Source: Calvatia gigantea
Taxonomy: Eukaryota; Basidiomycota; Agaricomycetes; Agaricales; Lycoperdaceae
Direction: 5' to 3'
DNA: 64,000 nt
NCBI GenBank assembly: GCA_025093985.1
Contig: JACAAK010000005.1
Location: 1,860,001 to 1,924,000 of the forward strand
A program made the position numbers and the translations under genes. The stretch's first letter is position 1. Each line of letters begins with the position of its first letter. This document shows, piece after piece, positions 1 to 12,373 of this stretch. Below the pieces are notes generated by a model that was given only the letters and a program-made list of their open reading frames with translations, did not search any database and had not been told where the DNA came from.

Positions 1-384
1 TGGAGGTGTTCTTGCACACGAATGGAATTCCCAAGGCATCAAAATATGGTTTTTCCCGCGTGAGGAAGTCCCAGCTGATATCACCGAGAAAGCAGCCCAA
101 CCCAACTTTGTGGGGTGTTCCGATTGCCGCTTGGTCTTCGAAGTACTGTGATTTCTCTTCGGTGTTGTACCAGCATTCGTTGATCATTGATACGACGATC
201 TGCGGTGATTGGGCTGGTCCTGCGTATGCAAATTCTGGATGTCCAGGTACATGCGCCGAGGCTATTGCTGACCCTAGCAACTTTGCTGGTGAGTGTTTCT
301 TTGAGATTCACTCCGTGACCGGTTCTCACCCTGTCTCCAGCGGCCAAATGGGGCATCAACTATATCTCCGTCTTCCAATCCTAA
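1..384 (+). CDS. GH16 endo-beta-1,3(4)-glucanase, 3' end only
   Basis: This is the C-terminal part of a secreted glycoside hydrolase family 16 (laminarinase-type) enzyme, which cleaves beta-1,3/1,4-glucans of cell walls. The 5' part, including the catalytic ExDxxE site, lies left of the window. Visible pieces are a GGVLAHEW...IKIWFFPREE stretch, then WGVPIAAW, DTTICGDWAG and GCPGTCAEAIADPSNF. An intron at about 290-342 (GTGAGT...CCAG) is followed by AKWGINYISVFQS and TAA at 382-384. The same blocks occur in the complete GH16 gene at 4217-5522, with an intron at the same place near the end, so the two are paralogues. The reading frame changes near 89-91: the first block is read in one frame and WGVPIAAW onward in the next, and dropping one A of the AAA run makes the spacing match the paralogue exactly. 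Family assignment is secure; the frameshift is probably a sequence error. Confidence 0.85.
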
Positions 385-1653
385 GTCTATTTCGCGTCTC
401 GCCTAATTCGATATTCTGCATGGACAGTCGGGTTTTTATTAGGGTCCTTGTTGACGCCTATTTTATGACAGTTTCTATAATCTATTTTGGGGACACGGAC
501 TACACACACACACACACCCTTGGAAGCAATAATCATATTTTTCCTGCACAATCCATGGTTTCGTTAGTTTCTTGGAGATTACACCCTGAAGTTCTGAGAC
601 AAGTCGATTTAAGCTCGCACAATCTGTGAGTTCTTGCTTGGTGAGCCTTTAAGTATAACCTTTAGCAGCTGAAGACCTACTATATCTCTGCGCATCCTTA
701 GCCGACGTGGTACAGACAGTTCCCGACTGGGTGACCTGGGCAGAGATTGACTCGTCGCGAAAGGCCAAGAGTCTGTTCTTTGGAAGTTTTCTTGGCCCTG
801 CACGCTCCACTACCGAAATTTTCCCTATACAAATCTTGGATGAAGATGCCCCCGCGCTGACGGACGGGATCTCGAAAGAACGTATAGTTTATCGCAACTA
901 AAATCCGTCCGTCATGTGTCAAGAAATGAGGTGCAGGTTTTGAAAGGGCTCTGAATTTTTTAAGTTATCGCCAAGTCTGGGATCTTTAGATCGCCGTTAT
1001 GGAAAGCTGCTTGCAACCAATATCGATGTTTCGTTGGAGTCAAAATGTTTACCACCGGGATGCCAGTTGTGGAACGTTCATGCACATGCTTGGCCCGCAG
1101 CACAGCCGTGAGGGGCACCTTGAGTGGATGCTCCAATAGCTTGCTTGTGCTTTTCCTCACTGATTCGTTGGGTGTAGGTGCGACAACCCAGAGCTTACTT
1201 CCTCTTATCAAAAAGTAAGAGACAAGACAACAGCGCTAGCATACTCGAACCATTTTCGTGAATGAAAACCTAGGTAGCCCAATCCTTGTTGAGAGTGAAC
1301 GGGGCTATTCGGGCCATTTTAGCCCAAGGATTGACTCGAGATAGTGAGGCATGAGCATGCCCCGGAAATCTGTAAACTTGCAACAGCTTTTGTGCAACAA
1401 AATGTATTCTCGCCGATAAATCCGTAACCACCAGAAATTTTCTTGGGTCCTCGCTAATATACGACACCGTTTAGAGTTTTTGGGGGATTGTTCGTAGCAA
1501 AGGGTTGAGATGATTGAGTGCGGATTTGTGTGGATGGTACGATCCTTTTCGGCCGTGCTCTGGCAGGACCCCGGAAGTTAAGTGATCGACATGAATGTAG
1601 GAAGCCGCGCTCGGGACGAGATGTCTTCCTTGTCTTCCTTTATCTCCTCCCCC
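385..1653. other. intergenic region with a weak minus-strand gene candidate
   Basis: No recognisable gene lies here. A short (CA)n run sits at about 501-518. On the minus strand three open stretches (about 1467-1270, 1211-960 and 922-698) have a fairly protein-like composition, for example KVPLTAVLRAKHVHERS followed by DLKIPDLAIT and then LTHDGRILVAINYTFF. They could be exons of one small unknown gene. I found no homology that I recognise and could not fix splice sites, so I do not call a CDS. Confidence 0.3.
501..518. repeat. (CA)n microsatellite
   Basis: A short run of alternating C and A, about eight units, in the 3' flank of the partial GH16 gene. It has no coding role that I can see. 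Confidence 0.8.
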
Positions 1654-3827
1654 ATGCCTCCAAAGAATAACTTGGGTTCAGACAGGCAGCAAAAGTATGT
1701 TTTACTACTACTTACCATGAGTTCGAGTTGATTTGCGGCCCAAGGCCCGGTAATGCCAAGGTCACCTACTTGGAACGACCGAAGGTGAGCGACCTTCTAT
1801 TCTTGCTTCACAGAAGCCTTTGATATACTAATACGTGAAATAGAAAAACAACAAGGAAGCCCCTGCGGAGAGCGTGTATGTATTTGCGTAGTCAATGTGA
1901 CCTTACACATGCTGAACGTCCCCGTCCATACTTCGTCACTCAGCTCAGGACCCTCCAAATCGCCGCGTACCTCCCGCAAACTAACAACTCCTGCCAAAAG
2001 CAAATCGGAGTCTGTATTCAAAGTATGTGGCATTCAACCATATTTTCAGCTAGATATCTATCAATCCTTGGGGGCGTTTGTAGGCGCCCGACAACCCCAT
2101 TCGAATCGTCGATTTTCGGTGAGTTTTCTGCCGTTGTTTCCCACAGAAAAGCTGGAAAACCCGTCGTAATAGTACCGAAACTTCACCCACACGCGTCCAA
2201 ACCGAGTCAACTGTCGAAGGGTCTGCAAAATCGAGCCCTCTGACGAAGAAACAAACGCAGCGACATCATAAGTCTTCGTCATCCACTGCTACAGTCGAAA
2301 ACATGAACGGAGAGACCCAAATATCTTCATTGGGTCCACCTTCGCGGGTTAAACCACTTTCTGCTGTGTCAAGGGTCTCTCATTCAACTAAGTATGCCTC
2401 ACCCTCATTCGGTCAAGCGTCTACCCGAAAGCTCACCGCTCCCACTCCTAGTCGTTCACAAACTCCCATGTCGGAGACCAATAACGACAACGCCTCCGGC
2501 GCCGATAGTACTGCTGACACCAACAGCATCAGCGCCAATCGCATAAAGCGAACTGAAAGTGAACGAAAGCAATATTTCGAAAATCAGTCAGAATGTGGTT
2601 CTATTGAGGCGCACCGCGCGTTTTGTACCCGGTGCAAGGAGTGGGTAAAGCTGTCTACGCGACAAACGTATTATGTCAAGTCTTGGGAGGTGCACCGGGC
2701 TAAATGTGATCAAAAGCTGCCTACGTGCGCGCTCCCCTTGACATCTGGTGCACTTACACAACTAACATGATTGCAGGGGAGATACTTACAGGGATCTCGG
2801 TTTAGTTGCCACTGTCCCATTTGTTGTACCACGGACGGAGAAGGCTAGGAAGGCACTATTGGAGTTGGCCGACACTGCGGAGACCATCGAACCTAACCAG
2901 ATCAAATGCAAGACTTGTCAGCAATGGGTACCATTGGAAAAGAAATACAGCATCAAATGTTGGACACGACATGAGGGTGCATGCAATAACAACCTCAAGT
3001 AAATCACCATCTCATTTGAGTGCGTGCCCTCTGCTGAAGTGCGCCTTTAGGCCTGGTGACGTCGAAAAAGCGCTTGAGCGCAAACTATTTTTCATGTGCG
3101 ATAAACATTGCAAAGGTATCCGAAACAAACATTCCGTTGAATGTGCAGCGTGTAACCAGGAAGTCACCCTCAACCCCAATAATGACTATGACCTCGACCT
3201 GTGGCTGGCGCACAAAGACATCTGTCATTTGTAAGTCGCCGAAGACCATTCTCGACACACCCGTTGACTTGTCGAAGCAGACCCGCCGATACTCACTTGA
3301 GACAGCACACGGCAAGTTCGTCATCAGAGCAACCCGAAGTCGACACAACCACGGCCCCCTCTGCAGAGCTTGAACCCTCGGATACTCAGCCACAAACCCT
3401 TCCCGAACATGAAACAGCGACACCTCAATCACCAACCCAACCCGGAAGGACTGCCACGCTGCCAACGTCCGATAGCGAAAGAACCCTCGTTGCATCCGCT
3501 TCGTCGATCCCCCCTCGAAGGCCGCCGCCCTCATCAACTCCTCCACCAGCTTTAGTGTCAACATCACCAGCTCCAGCGGCCGCTGCTTCTGTATCCGGCT
3601 CCCGGAAACGCAAACGTGAAAGTGAGACTGACGATCACGACCCACCCACCGAAGGACAGTCCTCAGATGATGTTGATATGGACGAGGAGAGACCTGCAAG
3701 ACGCGCGAGGACAGCGGGCTACTTACCGGAAGACAAGGATGCACCAAGTGGGTTGGGGTGGTTCCTTTTACCTTTCCACGCGTTCGTGGAGGGATTTAAG
3801 CAGAGTTTGACGACATTGGATTCTTAG
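1654..3827 (+). CDS. triple C2HC zinc-finger protein, uncharacterised
   Basis: An uncharacterised, probably nuclear protein. The span includes about seven introns. The model starts at ATG 1654 (MPPKNNLGSDRQQ), continues through a Ser/Thr/Lys-rich N-terminal part, then three copies of one module: C-x2-C-x(17-19)-H-x3-C with a Trp three residues before the His. The copies are CTRC...SWEVHRAKC (about 2630-2709), CKTC...CWTRHEGAC (about 2910-2985) and CAAC...LWLAHKDIC (about 3150-3225). The C-terminal third is Ser/Pro/Thr-rich with a basic KRKRE patch and a short acidic DDVDMDEE stretch, ending in a hydrophobic-aromatic tail GWFLLPFHAF. Splice sites after the first two modules are good (GTGCGC...GCAG, GTAAAT...TTAG). 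I know similar CxxC-W-H-C repeats only from uncharacterised mushroom proteins; nucleic-acid binding is inferred from the zinc-finger form and basic patch. The first exons are less certain than those after 2150. Confidence 0.65.
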
Positions 3828-4216
3828 AAATACACCTCTTGGTTTTTGGGTGGCTGTTTCGATCGTAGTATTGTCAGGTTCTAATTAATGGGGGATCGCC
3901 GGCGAATCAACTGTTTAAGGTTGGGTCAAATCCGCCAACCTGCTTTGGAATATTCTGTTCAACATATCGAAGCCACAGTTGTCTTCGTCTTACTATTAGC
4001 ATGGATTCAATTCCCCAGTTGGGGCGGTCTTGTTCCTCTGGAGACACCATCTTGTTCCTTCGCCTGTTTCTCAGAGTTTGTTGTGGGGAGAACAGAACAT
4101 TAGAACCGAGTAGAGGATTACCTTGCGTGCTAATTTTTTGAGAGTGAACAATATTTGCAATGCCTCATTGATATGTCAATATTCGAGAAAATGGGTATAT
4201 TCGTTTCCTATGCTAC
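3828..4216. other. convergent 3'-3' intergenic region
   Basis: The tails of the C2HC gene (plus) and the GH16 gene (minus) meet here. It is AT-rich and holds only short shadow reading frames. I see no RNA gene or repeat. Confidence 0.6.
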
Positions 4217-5522
4217 CTACGTTGGCTGATAGACAGCAATGGAATTGATCTTCCACTTAGCATCTAAGCACACAGACCGTCAACCTCTTCTTCACCGTCG
4301 ATCAAAAGCAAAGCACTCACTCTTGAAATTCTTCGGATCCGCCACAGCCTCTTCACATGTACCAGGACAACCTGCGGTACCATATGTCGCACCTGCCCAA
4401 TCACCACAAAGTGTTGTATCGAAAACCAATGAATGATCATGAAAATGCTGCGCCATGTCACAGGAATCTGCACTCCAAAATGCTGCTGGAGCCCCCCACG
4501 AACCTAGATCCGGGCTCCCACTTCCAATATCCTTCGGGATCTCGCTCCTAGCAAAATGCCATATCTTGATGCCTGTATGATCCCATAAATGTGCGAAAAC
4601 TCCGCCTCCTGCACCGTTGAATCCTTCGCCATAGGAGCGAGCGTCGGTATCGAGGTATGCACAACCGGTATTATCACCGTTGACTGTCGCGCATTGTGTG
4701 GTTTGGCCAGGTTTACCTGTAACTTCGACAGAACCCTTTGAGGCGGTACAACCTTCGGAAGTATGGAGTGTGTATTGGTTCGTAGCTTGGTTATGAACGC
4801 CTTCTAGGACATCAATTTCGCCTATTAGAGAAAGTCTGCGTTAAGTTGCGTCCACTCAAACCAAGGGGGACGCTTACCGCCACTTGGCCAGTTGGGACCC
4901 ACTGACCAATAGGCGGGCCAAAGGCTACAGCCAACTGGCATATGCGCAATGTCTGCGATAAAGAGGCCACTACTCCATGTCTTTTTGCTAGTTATCCGAA
5001 CGCTGGGAAGATGGGTGCCATGAATATATTATGTATACTGTATCGAAGATATAAAGGCGTACGAGTCACGCTTCTGGCCCGCTTGGAGAACTGTTGAATC
5101 ATCGACAGCCAAGACAGCAGCTCCACCATCAATAAAAGCTAAGTGCTTGGATTGCGCATCGCCTTGACTTTGATAGTTGACCAGACCGTGAGTTGGGTCT
5201 TCAGCGGTAAAAAAATCCCACTGACTGAATAGTAGTGTCAACCAACCAACTCAATCAAGAGGAACAGATCCTACCTGAAGAAGTCTTCGCCCTTGTAAAT
5301 GACGTCCTGTTTGAAAGGCCGGCCTGGGGCTTGGGTGCCCGTCGTATTATCGGGACGGGAACGAGGACGGCCACCATCAGGAGCCACAGCAACGCAAGTT
5401 TGGCCAACTTGACGACGTTGACTGTAGTTCCGTGCAGGTCGACTGGGGCTTCTTCTGAAGTCGCTTCTAGTAAGAGAGCCGATAACCAGAGAGAGGAGTA
5501 GCAACGATTTGAGCAGCGACAT
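4217..5522 (-). CDS. secreted GH16 endo-beta-1,3(4)-glucanase
   Basis: A complete GH16 enzyme expected to hydrolyse beta-1,3/1,4-glucan outside the cell, in wall remodelling or nutrition. The ATG at 5522 opens a hydrophobic signal peptide (MSLLKSLLLLSLVIGS). There follow an Arg/Pro-rich linker and the catalytic domain: YKGEDFF...QWDFFTAEDPTHG, SVRITSKKTW, GLFIADIAHMPVGCSLWPAYW, then the catalytic GEIDVLEG (E-x-D-x-x-E; nucleophile and acid/base), the aromatic block IKIWHFARSEIP, and DTTLCGDWAG with paired Cys. The last intron (GTGAGT...TTAG) is followed by AKWKINSIAVYQPT and TAG at 4219-4217. All motifs are in frame, unlike the paralogue at the left edge. A TATAAA lies about 217 bases upstream. 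There is no transmembrane tail, so a free secreted enzyme is most likely. Confidence 0.9.
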
Positions 5523-5738
5523 GGTTCCCTGATTTTAAATGTGGTGCAGTAGAAAAACCGAAAATATTTTCTTCGAACGGTCCAGCGGAAGGAGATGTTG
5601 ATCAAGAGCCTGCTTGTCGGTATGCGCGCGAAAACGTAGGTCCGTCAAGGACAGAGAATCCGTCAAGGATTCGAAGCGCTGGGGGTTTAGACGGTAGCCT
5701 GACCTGTGAAGGAAACTAGGACCAGGAGGGGGCAAGCA

Positions 5739-5744
5739 TTTATA
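5739..5744 (-). promoter_or_regulatory. candidate TATA box for the GH16 gene
   Basis: On the minus strand the sequence reads CTATAAATGC, about 217 bases before the GH16 start codon. It is the only TATAAA I noticed in that flank. The distance is long, so a long leader or an unseen 5' intron would be needed. Confidence 0.4.
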
Positions 5745-5879
5745 GTTAAAGGGGGAGGCCCCGAGCCTGGCGACGGCTGCCAGGAAGACACAAACAATCA
5801 AAACCAGTCGGTGAATCAAGAGAATAACCAGTGCCATGAAGCCCGTCGCAAAATTCCCCGAAAGGTACTCCAGAAACGG

Positions 5880-6275
5880 CTATTGTATGGGCGTCATCGT
5901 AAACCGGATCGGAATAATGCTACTCATCGGTGCCTTGGCGACAGAGGGGTCGGATACCGTGAAGGTTTTCTGGGTTTCAGTTACATGTCTAGCAAGAATA
6001 ACTAAGACTAAGCACCGAGTCTCAGATCTCAGACAGTATTGCCTTCAGTGTTTCTAACCAAACAAGGGGCTCGGAACGCCTCGCCATGATCCGTCTTCAC
6101 CATTCAGGAGGGGCGCCGAGTTGTTAATGTCGGAGTTGATAACGGTTTTCACCAACAAAATGGAGGGGGCTATGCCGCCGAGGAAAACAAAGAATATCGT
6201 GGTCAATGCGAATGCCTTCCGGTGGGACCTTTTGGTCTCGTTAGCGAGAAGATAACGGATGTACTGCCTCCTCAC
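5880..6275 (-). CDS. possible small membrane protein, unknown
   Basis: Two minus-strand open segments join over an intron at about 6129-6030 (GTGAAG...TTAG). They give a protein of about 98 residues with a basic start (MRRQYIRYLLANETKRSHRK), one hydrophobic stretch of about 20 residues rich in Ile/Val/Phe, and a polar C-terminus ending at TAG 5882-5880. I do not recognise it. It could be a fragment of a larger membrane protein, since a second hydrophobic stretch (MALVILLIHRLVLIVCVF) occurs just downstream at about 5837-5780, overlapping the GH16 promoter. Composition and splice sites fit but nothing else supports it. Confidence 0.3.
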
Positions 6276-6515
6276 TCCACGAAATAGGCATTGGAACTTG
6301 CTCTGTACTGTCGAGGCAGATGGACCCCCCAGTTGTACGTCAGGCCTCCTAAGTATAAGGGCGAAAAGTGTTTCGCGGGCCTGGATGTTCTAGATTACTG
6401 TGGTTGACGCGTTGACGTTGAAGTGGGGTGTTGGGGTGGTACACTGCCGGCAAAGGCCGACAGTCCAGATAGTAGGTCATTGCGACCACCCAGTAATTTC
6501 TTGTTACTCACCACA

Positions 6516-7835
6516 ATGCCAGTTCCTCGACACATCTACGAACAGATTAAGGCTCTCATCCCCCCGCTAAACGGGTCATTGCACAAGGGTCAATCCGGTT
6601 AGTTAAATCATAGCTTGGTTCCTGTAGACGTATCCAGAGATGTTGTTTGCGTAGGCTGATACTCAATGGATATCTAGGAAGGGTTGGAGTCCTTGGAGGT
6701 GCACTAGAGTGCGTCCCCTTCAGGTTGCTTCTCTTAGTTTCTTACTGACACTATACAAAGCTACACAGGAGCGCCTTTCTTCGCTGGGATTTCCGCTCTC
6801 CGACTTGTATGTATGCCCTACGTACCAATGATCTTCATCACCTCCCAACTCGACGCAGGGTGCAGATTTATCCCATGTCATCTGTTCACCAACGGCATCA
6901 ACCCCTATTAAATCTTATTCCCCTGACCTCATAGTGCATCCAATTCTTCGCGAAGAAGCGTCAGCCTCACCCTCACCTTGCTCTAATACCTCCCTGATAA
7001 AATGCCCACCGCACAGGTCCACCGAAACCGTAAAATCAGACCTTGAAACCCTCTTCTCTCGGCTCCATGTTCTTATTGTAGGCCCAGGACTAGGGCGGGA
7101 AGACTACATGCTCGCGCACGCTCGTACAGCAATATCCGTTGCACGTAACCGTGGCATGTTCATCGTCCTCGACGCTGACGGACTCTATATGGTCGGTAAA
7201 GACAAATCCATAATCCAAGGCTATCGTCGCGCAGTCATCACCCCCAACGTCGTTGAGTTCAAGCGACTCAGTGAACAAATTGGCGTGAGCCCGGACACGC
7301 CACCTGACCAGAAGGCACAGTTGCTGTCAAGACTGCTTGGGGGTGTTACTGTGCTCCAGAAAGGGGCTCAGGACTGTCATCGTTACAGATACCGAAGGAA
7401 AGGAAGCTGATCTCGCGACGAGTCAGCCACACGGTGCGGACCCAGGAAAGGAGAAGTTCAATGAACTCGTAAAAGTTGATACGCCAGGGGGGTTGAAGAG
7501 GTGCGGCGGACAGGGTGATGTCCTAAGTGGCACAGTCGGCACTTTCCTCGCCTGGGGTCGGTGTTACGAGGACGGGGCTTTCGGGTGAGCTTCAGGTCTT
7601 GCCGCAAAGGAGATGACCGACAGACTTTCGCCACAGAGACAAGACCATTCCAGCTTCCCGAATACCACTTTTAGCCGCAGTTGGCGGAAGTATGGTCACT
7701 CGCACTGCGAGCCGTTACGCGTTCACGAAAGCTGGCAGAAGCACCATCACTCAAGACATGCTGCCTGAGATTGGCCATGCATTTGCGGAAGTTTTCAGTC
7801 ATGACGACCAGTTTGGCGGGAACTCGAAGTTGTAA
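6516..7835 (+). CDS. ATP/ADP-dependent NAD(P)H-hydrate dehydratase
   Basis: A metabolite-repair enzyme of the YjeF C-terminal/CARKD family that converts damaged hydrated NAD(P)H back to NAD(P)H using a nucleotide. The ATG at 6516 gives [18 protein letters not shown]. Motifs run in family order: [31 protein letters not shown], then [40 protein letters not shown], the signature [20 protein letters not shown], and [14 protein letters not shown] after an intron (GTGAGC...ACAG near 7587-7641). It ends FGGNSKL with TAA 7833-7835. Between QKGAQ and [10 protein letters not shown] (about 7366-7376) the frame moves by one base with no plausible intron, so the annotated span contains an apparent one-base insertion. 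Length and all active-site motifs are otherwise normal. It converges on phosphoglucomutase. Confidence 0.88.
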
Positions 7836-7985
7836 ATCAAGTGGTCCAGTAATGTTTAATTTTTGGACAATGATATCATAATTTCGATAGAATCAATGAC
7901 GTCAATCACAATATTCCCAGTGTCTAACTACAGCACAGGCAGACCAAAATAAACCCCTCGTAGAAATTGCAAAGAAGCCGCGATT

Positions 7986-10006
<2,021 letters not shown>

Positions 10007-10783
10007 GATAGTTGAGAAAGAGAAGAAGAGATTGCCTTGAGGCCTTGAGTAGGTCTACAACGATATCGATTCACCAATGATGTCAGATATCAGTGAAGTC
10101 ACATGATCGTTCCTTGATATTGAGCGCTCTGAGCTCTCATCCTAACAAAGCGAGCTCGCTGAACATCAAGCTTCTCTGAGAAAATCAAAAGGGGGCAAGA
10201 GTACGAGGCAAGCGCTCAACGTTCAACCAGCACCGTTGCCCTAGCACAGGGTCAGTCTAGGTCCTGCAAGCGCTTAAATATCTGCACCGGAAAGGTGTAT
10301 AACATCATGTCTTCAATGTGGTTACGTGACGCCGTCAGTTGCTCGAGTCTCTGAGACTTTGAAAATGAGCTTAAACAGGGTGGGAGCCTGGGACAAAATA
10401 ACATATACTTTCTTCTTGATTATCCGGTGCGGTATGTCCGCAATTCTCGTATAAACGTATCTCCTTCTGTCCTGCATCTAGAGAATACTTGCCGCGGGAT
10501 CGTAGTGGTTGTAGCTTATTCGATTTATCCGTCGGCGTCGTGGAAAGGGCGACTCGACATATTTGTTTGACATCCCAAAATAGAGTTGTGTAATCTCAAT
10601 GATCAATCGGACAGCCACAGCCGTTGCCGCCGCCGAAAGGAATGCGTGTAACCGGAATGCACAAGGGAATGCTCGAGTACTTAAGTACACCCTTCTCCGC
10701 TCACTTCTTTCCTTGAACCTGGATCCACCAGCTTTTCGCCCACAACCTTATATTTTCGGTCCCTGCAGCAGTCTATTCCAATC
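10007..10783. promoter_or_regulatory. divergent promoter region, PGM / lipase
   Basis: This region lies between the start codons of phosphoglucomutase (minus) and the DUF676 lipase (plus), so it should hold both promoters. I see no clear TATA box for either; a TTATATTTT lies about 35 bases before the lipase ATG. There are only shadow reading frames. Confidence 0.4.
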
Positions 10784-12373
10784 ATGGCTACTAAAATCCA
10801 TCTTTTGGTCATGATTCACGGAATGTGGGGACATCCAACTAATTTGGCCGCCATGGAGGCTGCGATTAAAGAAAAATACGCAAACCCCAACAAACATGGA
10901 GAAACGCTTGATGTTTTGATTGCAGAGACCAATAAAACCTCCGCAACCTACGACGGCATGGACTGGGGAGGTGAACGTGTCGCTGATGAGGTGGGCCATA
11001 ACGTACGGGGTTTGAAAGGCACACTAATTACCTTGTTGCATAGGTCTACGACCGGGTAAAGAAGCTGGGAGGGGATGACAAAACAGTAGTCAAGTTATCC
11101 GTCACTGGCTATAGCCTTGGCGGTCTTATTGCACGATACATGATAGGGTAAGAGTCAATTTATTAACTGTGCTGATGTACCAGGTTTTTGATACTCCTTC
11201 CAGCGTTCTCGACCAGCGGGGTTTCTTCAAGGACGTTGAACCCATCGACTTCACCACCGTTTGCACTCCACATCTCGGCTTGCTTCAATATCCCTCTATG
11301 TTCTCATCACTGGTAGGGAAGATTGGTTCCAAATGTTTGTCGAGGACCGGAGAACAGTTCTATTGTCAAGACAAATGGACGAAAACAGGACGTCCACTGC
11401 TCGAAGTCATGGCAGACCCTGGTAAGTGCTGGAATTTGTGTTAGGTTCTTGAACCAAACGTTTCTCATTTTGTCCTACGCCAGATGGTCTTTTCTATCGA
11501 GTTTTGTCGCAGTTTCAATCTATAAGAATATACGCAAATGCGTGAGTAAACTTCAGTATCTCAGAGATGGTTGTGATTGCTGACCAGCATTCTAGGATTA
11601 ACGACGTCACGGTCCCATACTGCACGGCTGCAATTGAAACCAAAGATATTTTTGCGGAATATATTTCCAATGGCATTAACATGTACGTTCAAATTCTCTT
11701 ACAATTTACAGTTCTTAATGCCTTCATTAGAGAAATGCGAAAGGAGTATGAATACCTAATCGATACCTACACATTATCGGATACCCCGCCCCCTAAGCCC
11801 GCTATCCTATCCCGGGAATGGTTCGACCGCTTGAAGCCCCGGCCCCTCCTTCCACCCGCGCTTCAATACCGTTTTCCTTTCAACTTCGTACGTGTTTTCA
11901 TAAATCAAGCCAATAATTACGCAACTCACCCAATTTCAAGGTAATCTATGCTATGATCCCTATCCTCAGTATTACCGGCCATCTCCTACATGTTCTACCG
12001 CCTTTCTTCTGATTCTTCAGCCTCAAGACTTCGAATCAAGAACTTGGAATCTGACGAGTCATATCGCGAAAGACTGGCTTCCGTGTTCCGAGAATTAGAG
12101 CGCGAAATGGAAGATGCAGCAGCAGAAATCGCCGAAAACGAGCAAATCGACCCATACCCCGTCCTAAAAGCCAAGTCACATCCCGTTGTGACCCCACTGC
12201 AGAAGAAAATGGCAAAGTGGTTGAACCAACTCCCACTGAAAAAGGAACTCGCATTCTTTCCTCGGGTCAGGAACTCACATGCTATGATCATTTGTAGAGA
12301 CCTTCATCGATTCCCAGTGCATAAGCTGGGTGAGAGTGTTGTGAGGCACTGGGCTGATCATTTCATTTTCTGA
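10784..12373 (+). CDS. DUF676/ROG1-like serine lipase
   Basis: A putative alpha/beta-hydrolase of the DUF676 (ROG1) family, likely acting on lipids. The start at 10784 reads MATKIHLLVMIHGMWGHPTNL, with the HGMWG oxyanion block. The nucleophile elbow is GYSLGG (about 11107-11124) in the exon after an intron near 11010-11044. There follow TVCTPHLGLL, then INDVTVPYCTAAIE with the usual Asp, and a long C-terminal region with a short hydrophobic segment (VIYAMIPIL), typical of ROG1-like enzymes that associate with membranes or lipid droplets, then a charged helix (ERLASVFRELEREMEDAAAEI). The candidate catalytic His is in a late RNSHAMIICR block. Near 11965-11971 the frame moves by one base (MIPIL... 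to VLPAISYMFYRLSSD) without a usable intron. About six introns. Substrate unknown. Confidence 0.82.

Noticed and set aside
3085..3747. 220-residue minus-strand open frame antisense to the zinc-finger gene
   Set aside because: It overlaps clear exons with conserved Cys/His modules, has no domains, and its length follows from the Ser/Pro codon use of the sense strand.
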